NCBI RefSeq assembly: GCF_015690355.1
Contig: NZ_JADPRT010000011.1
Span: 89,951 to 153,950, forward strand
Length of the DNA stretch: 64,000 nt
From: Streptacidiphilus fuscans
GTDB taxonomy: Bacteria > Actinomycetota > Actinomycetes > Streptomycetales > Streptomycetaceae
Direction: 5' to 3'
Below the pieces are notes generated by a model. It did no database searches. It saw only the letters and a list, made by a program, of their open reading frames with translations, and was not told the origin of the DNA. The first letter of the stretch is position 1. Each line of letters begins with the position of its first letter. Shown piece by piece: positions 1 through 6,427 of this stretch. A program made the position numbers and the translations under genes.

Positions 1-209
1 GCTCCATGGTCAGATCTTATGCGCCCGGACAAAGAGGAGCGCTTTCGCACAGGCTTAGCGTGTGACTCGACGGACCGTGCCGACGTGCGAACCACGCCCG
101 GTCGGTCGACGATCCCCCTGGGTCGTCCGGCGATCTGCCGGCTGGTCCAGGAGCACTGATCCGCCCGAACGTCCCGTCCGTTCCGGACGTCTCAACGAGG
201 AGAACGCGC
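1..209. other. Upstream region of pruA, left window edge
   Basis: No complete gene is visible. A GAGGAGA Shine-Dalgarno sequence lies at 197-203, six bases before the pruA GTG. On the minus strand an ATG could start at position 7 and run off the window edge, so a divergent gene (in this group often a regulator beside proline catabolism genes) may begin here. Only two codons are inside, so this cannot be judged. Confidence 0.4.
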
Positions 210-1841
210 GTGTTGGACGCTGTGACCCAGATTCCCGCGCCGGTCAACGAGCCGGTGCACGGCTACGCCCCGGGCAGCCCGGAGCGGGCCCGGCTGGAGG
301 CCGAGCTGAAGCGGCTGGGCTCGCAGGCCCCGGTCGAGCTGACGATGACCGTCGGCGGCGAGCGCCGCCTGGGCGGTGGCGAGCCGATCGACGTGGTGCA
401 GCCGCACCGGCACGCCGCCGTGCTCGGCACCATGCGCAACGCCACCGCGCAGGACGCGCGGGACGCGGTCGAGGCCGCGCTGGCCGCCGGTCCCGCCTGG
501 CGTGCGCTCTCCTTCGACGACCGCGCCGCCGTCTTCCTGCGCGCCGCCGACCTGCTGTCCGGCCCGTGGCGCGAGACGCTGGCCGCCGCGACCATGCTCG
601 GCCAGTCCAAGACCGCGCAGCAGGCCGAGATCGACACCCCGTGCGAGCTGGTCGACTTCTGGCGTTTCAACGTCCACTTCGCCCGCCAGATCCTGGCCGA
701 GCAGCCGATCTCCTCGCCCGGCGTGTGGAACCGCACCGACCACCGTCCGCTCGAGGGCTTCGTCTACGCGATCACGCCGTTCAACTTCACCGCGATCGCC
801 GGCAACCTGCCCACCGCGCCCGCGCTGATGGGCAACACCGTGGTCTGGAAGCCGTCTCCCACGCAGCAGTTCGCCGCGCACCTGCTGATGCAGCTGCTGG
901 AGGAGGCGGGCCTGCCCAAGGGCGTCATCAACATGGTCACCGGCGACGGCCTGGCCGTCTCCGAGGTCGTGCTGCCGCACCCGGACCTGGCGGGCATCCA
1001 CTTCACCGGCTCCACCGCGACGTTCCAGCACCTGTGGAAGTCGGTGGGCGAGAACATCGCCTCCTACCGCACCTACCCGCGCCTGGTCGGCGAGACCGGC
1101 GGCAAGGACTTCCTGGTCGCCCACCCGTCCGCCGACGCGGCGTCCCTGGTCACCGCGCTGGTGCGCGGAGCGTTCGAGTTCCAGGGCCAGAAGTGCTCCG
1201 CCCTGTCGCGCGCCTACGTTCCGGCGTCGCTGTGGGCACGGATCAAGGACGAGGTCAAGGCCCAGACCGAGTCGCTGACCATGGGTGACGTCTCGGACCT
1301 GTCCAACTTCATGGGCGCGGTCATCGACGCCCGCGCGTTCGCCAAGAACAGCGCCGCGCTGGAGCGCGCCGCCGCCGACCCGAACGTGGAGATCCTCGCG
1401 GGCGGCAGCTGCGACGACTCGGTGGGCTACTTCGTCCGCCCGACCGTCCTGGTCGGCTCCGACCCGGCCGCGGAGTACTTCCGCGACGAGTACTTCGGCC
1501 CGATCCTGGCCGTCCACGTCTACGAGGACGCCGACTGGGACGCCACGCTCACCCAGCTCGACGCCGCCTCGCCGTACGGCCTGACCGGCGCCGTCTTCGC
1601 CACCGACCGCACCGCGATCGCCGAGGCCATGGACAAGCTGCGCTTCGCGGCCGGCAACTTCTACATCAACGACAAGCCCACCGGCGCCGTCGTCGGCCAG
1701 CAGCCCTTCGGCGGCGGCCGTGCCTCGGGCACCAACGACAAGGCGGGTGCGGCGCAGAACCTGCTCCGCTGGACCTCGGCCCGCTCGGTCAAGGAGAGCT
1801 TCGTCCCGCCGACCGACTACCGCTACCCGCACATGGGCTGA
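210..1841 (+). CDS. pruA: L-glutamate gamma-semialdehyde (P5C) dehydrogenase
   Basis: Oxidises glutamate gamma-semialdehyde, in equilibrium with pyrroline-5-carboxylate, to glutamate with NAD+. This is the second step of proline breakdown. The 543-aa protein has the usual length of a stand-alone P5C dehydrogenase. It shows the aldehyde-dehydrogenase hallmarks: GETGGKD with the general-base Glu near residue 295 and GQKCSA with the catalytic Cys near 329, as well as the ITPFNF and HFTGST cofactor-region motifs. The GTG start at 210 follows GAGGAGA with a six-base spacer. Proline dehydrogenase lies 227 bp downstream on the same strand, the normal two-gene arrangement in actinomycetes, where the enzymes are not fused as PutA. 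A strong hairpin separates the two genes. Confidence 0.96.
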   Translation: MLDAVTQIPAPVNEPVHGYAPGSPERARLEAELKRLGSQAPVELTMTVGGERRLGGGEPIDVVQPHRHAAVLGTMRNATAQDARDAVEAALAAGPAWRALSFDDRAAVFLRAADLLSGPWRETLAAATMLGQSKTAQQAEIDTPCELVDFWRFNVHFARQILAEQPISSPGVWNRTDHRPLEGFVYAITPFNFTAIAGNLPTAPALMGNTVVWKPSPTQQFAAHLLMQLLEEAGLPKGVINMVTGDGLAVSEVVLPHPDLAGIHFTGSTATFQHLWKSVGENIASYRTYPRLVGETGGKDFLVAHPSADAASLVTALVRGAFEFQGQKCSALSRAYVPASLWARIKDEVKAQTESLTMGDVSDLSNFMGAVIDARAFAKNSAALERAAADPNVEILAGGSCDDSVGYFVRPTVLVGSDPAAEYFRDEYFGPILAVHVYEDADWDATLTQLDAASPYGLTGAVFATDRTAIAEAMDKLRFAAGNFYINDKPTGAVVGQQPFGGGRASGTNDKAGAAQNLLRWTSARSVKESFVPPTDYRYPHMG

Positions 1842-1957
1842 CGGATCGTCGACCGGCACGTCGTGACGGTCGTCGGCCGGGCTCGCCCTGCCCGCTGAAC
1901 GACGGCTGTCGCATCCCGTCGGTCCACCCGCCTGCTACGGCCGGTCGGACCGACGGA

Positions 1958-2001
1958 GGCGGCGTCCCCTCCCAACTCCCCCCGGGGGAGGGGCCGCCGC
2001 C
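1958..2001 (+). terminator. Strong GC hairpin between pruA and proline dehydrogenase
   Basis: Bases 1958-1972 pair with 1987-2001, giving about 14 pairs with one mismatch around a 14-base loop. There is no U-run, as usual in actinomycetes. It may end pruA transcription or reduce read-through into the next gene. Confidence 0.55.
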
Positions 2002-2068
2002 GGTATCCCTGTCTTTCCCACGCTTGTCCCCCCACGCTTCCGCTTCTCCCGCACCCCCAGGAGTTGAC

Positions 2069-2998
2069 ATGCTCCGTACCACGCTGCTTGCGGCCTCCCG
2101 CTCTCCGCGCTCCCGCAAGCTCATCGAGCAGCTCCCGCCCACCCGCGCCATCGTCAAGCGCTTCGTCGCCGGTGACACCCTGGACGAGGGCGTCTCCGTC
2201 ACCGACACGCTCGTCGGCACCGGCCGCCGGATCACCCTCGACCACCTGGGCGAGGACACCACCGACGCCGCCCAGGCCGCCGGAACCGCCGAGGCATACG
2301 AGAAGCTGCTCGCGGCCCTCGCCGAGACCGGTCTGGCGGACCGCGCCGAGGTCTCCGTCAAGCTCTCCGCCGTCGGGCAGTTCCTGCCCAAGGACGGCGA
2401 GCAGGTCGCCCTGGAGAACGCCCGCCGCATCTGCGCCGCTGCCGCGGCCGTCGGCACCACGGTCACCCTGGACATGGAGGACCACACCACCACCGACTCC
2501 ACCCTGGGCATCGCCCGCGAACTGCGCGCGGACTACCCGTGGTTGGGCGTCGTGCTGCAGGCCTACCTGCACCGCACCGAGGCGGACTGCGCCGAGTTCA
2601 GCGGTCCCGGCAGCCGCGTCCGCCTGTGCAAGGGCGCGTACCAGGAGCCCGCGTCGGTCGCGTTCCAGAAGAAGAGCGACGTCGACCTGGCCTATGTCCG
2701 CTGCCTCAAGATCCTGATGGCGGGCGAGGGTTACCCGATGGTGGCCTCCCACGACCCGCGGCTGATCCGCGTCGCGGGCCAGCTGGCCGCGCAGAACGGC
2801 CGGTCGGCGGACTCCTTCGAGTACCAGATGCTGTACGGCATCCGCCCGGAGGAGCAGGAGCGGCTCATCGCCGAGGGCAACACCATGCGGGTCTACCTGC
2901 CCTACGGCAACCAGTGGTACGGCTACTTCATGCGCCGCCTCGCGGAGCGCCCGGCCAACCTGGTGTTCTTCCTGCGCGCGCTGGCGACGAAGAGCTGA
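2069..2998 (+). CDS. putB: Proline dehydrogenase (monofunctional, FAD)
   Basis: Oxidises L-proline to pyrroline-5-carboxylate using FAD, feeding electrons to the membrane, and supplies the substrate for PruA upstream. The 309-aa length fits monofunctional bacterial PRODH rather than bifunctional PutA. The beta-alpha barrel shows VKLSAVG, the DMED segment, RLCKGAY, EYQMLYGI and the C-terminal YGYFMRRLAERP segment, whose arginines bind the proline carboxylate. The start is placed at ATG 2069 because AGGAG at 2059-2063 lies five bases upstream. An in-frame start at 2024 would add a low-complexity tail and lacks a ribosome site. Confidence 0.94.
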   Translation: MLRTTLLAASRSPRSRKLIEQLPPTRAIVKRFVAGDTLDEGVSVTDTLVGTGRRITLDHLGEDTTDAAQAAGTAEAYEKLLAALAETGLADRAEVSVKLSAVGQFLPKDGEQVALENARRICAAAAAVGTTVTLDMEDHTTTDSTLGIARELRADYPWLGVVLQAYLHRTEADCAEFSGPGSRVRLCKGAYQEPASVAFQKKSDVDLAYVRCLKILMAGEGYPMVASHDPRLIRVAGQLAAQNGRSADSFEYQMLYGIRPEEQERLIAEGNTMRVYLPYGNQWYGYFMRRLAERPANLVFFLRALATKS

Positions 2999-3041
2999 CG
3001 GACCGTCGGACGCGAGGCACCGTCGGACTCGACTGGGAGGC

Positions 3042-3067
3042 GGACCCGCCGGGGCAGCGGCGGGTCC
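3042..3067 (+). terminator. Hairpin after proline dehydrogenase
   Basis: GGACCCGCC at 3042-3050 pairs perfectly with GGCGGGTCC at 3059-3067 around an eight-base loop, 44 bp after the proline dehydrogenase stop. It fits a factor-assisted terminator. Confidence 0.5.
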
Positions 3068-3155
3068 ACCGGCCTGCCCCTCACCGTCACCGTCGTCCTC
3101 ACCTGAACGCAGCACCCGGGACGTGACCGTCCCGTCGGCGGCTCGTTGTTCCGAC

Positions 3156-3383
3156 GTGAGCGTGAAGAAGATCGTCACCGCTGCCGTCCTCGCCACCGCT
3201 GCCCTCGCGTCCGCCGCGCCCGCCAGCGCTGCCGACAGGGGCCACGTCGGGCCGTTCGATCCGCCGCATCCCTGGGACTTCTCCAGCGCGGTCTCGTGCT
3301 TCCAGCAGATCGCCGCCGTACCCGTCCTCGGCCGCTGGAACGACGACCACGCCCCCGCCCCCGCCCCTCACTGCGGCGGCTGA
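3156..3383 (+). CDS. Small secreted protein of unknown function
   Basis: A 75-aa protein if started at GTG 3156. It opens with two lysines and a hydrophobic stretch ending in an Ala-X-Ala type site (APASAAD), a good Sec signal peptide with predicted cleavage near residue 26. The mature part is only about 49 residues, rich in Pro, His and Asp, with two cysteines (SCFQQ and HCGG) that could form one disulfide. It has no chaplin or rodlin motif. An in-frame GTG at 3123 would put charged residues before the signal peptide and is less likely. Function cannot be inferred. It lies 57 bp upstream of lgt on the same strand. Confidence 0.6.
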   Translation: MSVKKIVTAAVLATAALASAAPASAADRGHVGPFDPPHPWDFSSAVSCFQQIAAVPVLGRWNDDHAPAPAPHCGG

Positions 3384-3440
3384 GCGTCCCAGGTGCGGGG
3401 CCGGTCGGGGTTCGGCAGGGGCCGCGGTTACCCTCGCAGC

Positions 3441-4310
3441 ATGCAGCTAGCCGCCATCCCGTCCCCGTCGGTGAACGGTTTCCACCTGGGGCCGCTTTAC
3501 ATCCACTTCTACGCGCTGATGTACATCGTGGGCATCAGCCTCGCCGTGCTTCTCGGCCGGCGGAGGTGGAGCGCGGTGGGCGGCGACCCGGCGCTGGTCG
3601 ACGAGATCGCCATCTGGTGTGTGCCCGCCGGGATCATCGGCGGCCGGATCTACTTCGACCTCACCACGCCCAAGTACATCCCGCCGCACTGGTGGGGGCC
3701 GCTGGCCGTCTGGGACGGCGGGCTGGGCATCTGGGGCGGGGTCGCGTTGGCCACGGTCGTCGGCATCTGGCGGCTGCGCAAAGCCGGGGCCGACGTGCTG
3801 GCGATGATGGACGCGCTGGCGCCGTGCCTGCTGGTCGCCCAGGCGATCGGCCGCGTCGGCAACTACTTCAACCAGGAGCTCTTCGGCGGCCCGACCAGCT
3901 TGCCCTGGGGGCTGGAGATCGCGCCCGCCTACCGCCCGCCGGGCTACCTCCAGGACCCGACGTTCCACCCCACGTTCCTCTACGAGCTCGTCTGGGACCT
4001 GCTGCTCGCGTGGCTGCTGATCCGTCTCGGCAAGAGCGGCAAGGTGCGGCCCGGCAGCCTGATGGCGCTCTACGTCGTGGGCTACTCGGCCTTCCGCATC
4101 TTCGAGGAGTCGCTGCGCGTCGACCCCTCCGAGCACTTCCTCGGCCTGCGCCTGAACTTCTTCGTCGCCTCGGCGTTGACGCTGTTCGGCCTGGTCTGGT
4201 TCGTCGTCCTGCAGCGGCGGAGCCCCCGACCGGAAGCAGTAGCGGAAGCGGAAGCGGACCCGGAGGCAACAGACACCTCGGAGGCACCTGAGCCGCCGGA
4301 GTCTCAGTGA
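3441..4310 (+). CDS. lgt: Prolipoprotein diacylglyceryl transferase
   Basis: Transfers diacylglycerol from phosphatidylglycerol to the lipobox cysteine of prelipoproteins, the first step of lipoprotein maturation in the membrane. The 289-aa polytopic protein starts with the family segment IPSPSVNGFHLGPL. It carries the Lgt signature around residues 138-150 (GRVGNYFNQELFG), the actinobacterial WDGGLGIWGG segment and HPTFLYE, followed by later membrane helices and an acidic tail. The start at ATG 3441 is preferred over an upstream frame that adds a basic tail. Its 3' end overlaps the convergent lysE-type gene by 7 bp. Here it lies beside proline catabolism, with no trp genes in the window, so it may be a second copy. 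Confidence 0.92.
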   Translation: MQLAAIPSPSVNGFHLGPLYIHFYALMYIVGISLAVLLGRRRWSAVGGDPALVDEIAIWCVPAGIIGGRIYFDLTTPKYIPPHWWGPLAVWDGGLGIWGGVALATVVGIWRLRKAGADVLAMMDALAPCLLVAQAIGRVGNYFNQELFGGPTSLPWGLEIAPAYRPPGYLQDPTFHPTFLYELVWDLLLAWLLIRLGKSGKVRPGSLMALYVVGYSAFRIFEESLRVDPSEHFLGLRLNFFVASALTLFGLVWFVVLQRRSPRPEAVAEAEADPEATDTSEAPEPPESQ

Positions 4311-4954
4311 GGCTGCAGCAGTAGGCGGACGGCGAGACCGAGGATCACGGCGCTGGAGACCAGGGACGTGCAGAGCCGCCCGTAAGGGCCGGTCAGCGCG
4401 CGGCCCAGCAGGGCACCGCCGCCCGCGAGCAGGAGTTGCCAACTCGCGGACGCCGCGAAGGCGGCCGTGACGAATACGGCCTCGTCCCAGCGTCCGGACG
4501 CTGCACCGCCCTGCCGGGCGAGCACGAGGGCGGCGAAGTAGATCACCGTGATCGGGTTCATCAGCGTGATGCCGAGGAGCCCGAGGTACGCCTGCGTCGG
4601 GCTGAGCGGGGCGCGGTCCTCCGCCTCCGCCCGCTGCCGCGCGCGGTACCGGGCGACGGCGCGGGTCGCGCCGATCAGTGCGAGCGCGACGAGCACCGTG
4701 GCCGAGGCCCAGTGCAAGGGGACGGTGATCGAGGTGAGGGCGGGCGCCAGAGCCGAGCCCCCGAGTACGGAGATCAGCGCGTAGAGGCCGTCGGCGGTCG
4801 CGACGCCGAGAGCGGCGCACGACCCGATCCGCAGCGTCGTCCGGGCGGTGAGCGCCACGAGGTATGTTCCGACCGCTCCCACCGGCATGGCGATGCCGTA
4901 GCCGGCGAGAAGTCCGGCGACGAGAGCCGCGCCACCGGCGCTGCCCGCGCTCAT
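4304..4954 (-). CDS. LysE/RhtB-type amino-acid exporter
   Basis: A 216-aa membrane protein with about six hydrophobic segments. The N-terminal segment GIAMPVGAVGTYLVALTA matches the LysE family signature (G-x-x-x-P-G-P variant), and it has the central ITLMNPITVIYF motif typical of LysE/RhtB transporters. The family exports amino acids or related small molecules by proton exchange. The substrate cannot be told from sequence. A basic, charged loop (RYRARQRAEAEDR) separates the two halves, as usual. It converges on lgt with a 7-bp overlap. No strong ribosome site is seen before ATG 4954. Confidence 0.85.
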   Translation of the reverse strand: MSAGSAGGAALVAGLLAGYGIAMPVGAVGTYLVALTARTTLRIGSCAALGVATADGLYALISVLGGSALAPALTSITVPLHWASATVLVALALIGATRAVARYRARQRAEAEDRAPLSPTQAYLGLLGITLMNPITVIYFAALVLARQGGAASGRWDEAVFVTAAFAASASWQLLLAGGGALLGRALTGPYGRLCTSLVSSAVILGLAVRLLLQPH

Positions 4955-5117
4955 GCGGGGTGCGGAATCGAGCCTCCCGGGCGGCGCGCGGACTGCTGTC
5001 GGCCGTGCTCCGCCGTGGCGGAGGAGGGCAGCGACGGCAGTGGCAGCGCGAGGGCGGGAGTCGTGGTCATGGGCTGATGGTCGGGGCGTTCCAGGCCGCC
5101 CCGCAAGCCGTTTTCCG

Positions 5118-5147
5118 TTTCAGGAGGCAGCCTTTCAGGAGGCAGCC
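5118..5147 (+). repeat. Perfect tandem duplication of 15 bp
   Basis: TTTCAGGAGGCAGCC occurs twice head to tail (5118-5132 and 5133-5147), just downstream of the stop of the small minus-strand gene at 5158. There is no evident role. It looks like a recent slippage duplication. Confidence 0.7.
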
Positions 5148-5157
5148 ACGCCGCGGT

Positions 5158-5346
5158 TCAGGCGGCGGTGGCTATCTCCAGGGGCTGGTTCGCGGCGGTG
5201 CGGGCGGCGAGGTACTCGTCGACGAGGCGGGTGTAGAGATCCCGCTCCGACGCCGTGAGACGACGGCCGCGGGCCCGCGCGAGAAGCGCGCGGATGCGGT
5301 TGTTCGCGAGATCGGCTCGCGAAAGCGGGGTGATCACGTTCTGCAT
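5158..5346 (-). CDS. Small conserved-looking protein, function unknown
   Basis: A 62-aa protein with a soluble, helical, Arg/Ala/Leu-rich character and no signal peptide or membrane segment. The middle reads as two amphipathic helices (ANNRIRALLARARGRRL and ERDLYTRLVDEYLAAR), so a small helical-hairpin DNA- or protein-binding role is possible but unproven. Codon use is typical GC-rich third position, which supports coding. It lies between the LysE-type gene and the next minus-strand gene, without overlaps. Confidence 0.5.
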   Translation of the reverse strand: MQNVITPLSRADLANNRIRALLARARGRRLTASERDLYTRLVDEYLAARTAANQPLEIATAA

Positions 5347-5411
5347 ACCTCGAATCTATCGTCGACCACTGACAATCGGCGCGGGATTTCGGCTCGCGGA
5401 CGGTCGTGCGA

Positions 5412-6083
5412 TCACCCCGGACCGGCGGAGGAGTCGCCGGTGAGCAAGGGTGGCTGACGCTCGTTCAGTTGACGGCGGCACTCGGCGGCCAGGTGTGGAT
5501 ACGCCGTGCCGATCGCCTCGTACACGCGTCGGCGCAGCAGGCACTCGGCGTCGGCGCGGCCCGCGCTGCCGTGCAGGCCGTCGAGCACGGCGTCGTAGTC
5601 GGTCAGCGCGTGCCGCAGGTAGTTGACCTGCCACCGGCGCAGCGCGCCCGGCTCGGCGGCGTCGGGTCGGGCCGGGGCCGCGGCGTGGTCCCCGTACCGG
5701 CAGGCGCGCTGCGCGTCCCGGTGGTTGCGGTGCGCGACGGCCCTGCGGGTGAGGCAGTCCGGCGAGAGCCGGGGGACGCGGATGTCCAGCCCCTCCACCT
5801 CGGCGAGCACGGCGCGGCGTCGACGCTGGGCCGCCGCACGGGAGTTGGCGGCGCGCTGGGCGGCAGCGGTGGCCAAGGCGGCGAACGCGTCCGTCGCCTC
5901 CGCGGCGGCGACGCGGGAGACGGCGTAGAGCCGGGACGGCGACGCGCCCCTGAAGTGCGGATTGCGCACCGTCTTGTCGGGCGAGCCGAGCAGCTTGGCG
6001 ACCATGCTGGGCGTCCAGCCACGGTGTCGCAGTCCTGCGAGGGAGAGGTAGCGGTGGGCGGGAGTGGTGGCGTCGGGGTTCAT
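5412..6083 (-). CDS. Unknown 223-aa basic protein with HTH-like N-terminus
   Basis: I do not recognise the family. The first 60 residues (RGWTPSMVAKLLGSPDKTVRNPHFR) look like a helix-turn-helix or plasmid/phage-type recognition module that could bind nucleic acid. It is followed by a long Ala/Arg-rich segment (residues 55-90) that is probably coiled coil or helical, and a C-terminal half with RRWQVNYLRHALTDYDAVL and a basic Arg-rich end. There is no signal peptide. The ATG at 6083 gives a full frame with strong GC-rich third positions. The gene is divergent from pepN, with a repeat-filled intergenic gap between them. Confidence 0.65.
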   Translation of the reverse strand: MNPDATTPAHRYLSLAGLRHRGWTPSMVAKLLGSPDKTVRNPHFRGASPSRLYAVSRVAAAEATDAFAALATAAAQRAANSRAAAQRRRRAVLAEVEGLDIRVPRLSPDCLTRRAVAHRNHRDAQRACRYGDHAAAPARPDAAEPGALRRWQVNYLRHALTDYDAVLDGLHGSAGRADAECLLRRRVYEAIGTAYPHLAAECRRQLNERQPPLLTGDSSAGPG

Positions 6084-6167
6084 GCCGCCTCCAGGGGGAC
6101 CGGGGTTGAACAGCCGTATGTGGTGTGTACGGACGGTCTAGCGCCCAGCACTGACAGCCTTCGGCGA

Positions 6168-6267
6168 GTTGCACTATCAGGGGCGGGGGGGGGGGCCGGG
6201 GGGGGGGGGGGGCCCGGGGGGGGGGGGGGGGGGCCGCCCCCCCCCCCCCCGCCCCTGAAAGTGCAAC
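6168..6267. repeat. Inverted-repeat element whose interior is poly-G/poly-C
   Basis: The ends are GTTGCACTATCAGGGGC (6168-6184) and the inverted copy GCCCCTGAAAGTGCAAC (6251-6267). These match the termini of the interspersed elements at 53-64 kb. The interior is not normal sequence: G-runs of 11 (6185-6195), 15 (6198-6212) and 18 (6216-6233) are followed by a C-run of 14 (6237-6250). Together with flanks this explains the 344-bp gene-free gap between 6083 and 6428. The homopolymers may be a base-calling or assembly artefact in a hairpin that is hard to sequence. Confidence 0.75.
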
Positions 6268-6414
6268 TAACTGCGGTAGCGTCGGTGACCCGTCGGGCTC
6301 CGGAGGCAGGTGCAACCCCTCCCAGTGGGGACAAGCGGCGCGCATCGGCGCAGCTCACGCCCCCTGCCGCGCCGGAGGCGCGGATGGGTTCTTCGCGCGG
6401 AAGAGCTGAGCGCC

Positions 6415-6420
6415 TAGCAT
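6415..6420 (+). promoter_or_regulatory. Candidate -10 box for leaderless pepN
   Basis: TAGCAT lies eight bases before ATG 6428. This spacing would place transcription initiation at or next to the A of that ATG, giving a leaderless mRNA, a common actinomycete arrangement. There is no convincing -35 box. Confidence 0.35.
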
Positions 6421-6427
6421 GATCCCC

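Noticed and set aside
192..1859. A minus-strand frame of 555 codons over pruA
   Set aside because: Mirror of a clearly coding gene; no domain and no ribosome site.
6181..6255. Functional G-quadruplex regulator of pepN
   Set aside because: The homopolymers replace sequence expected inside a known repeat element and are likely artefactual. No regulatory claim can be made before resequencing.
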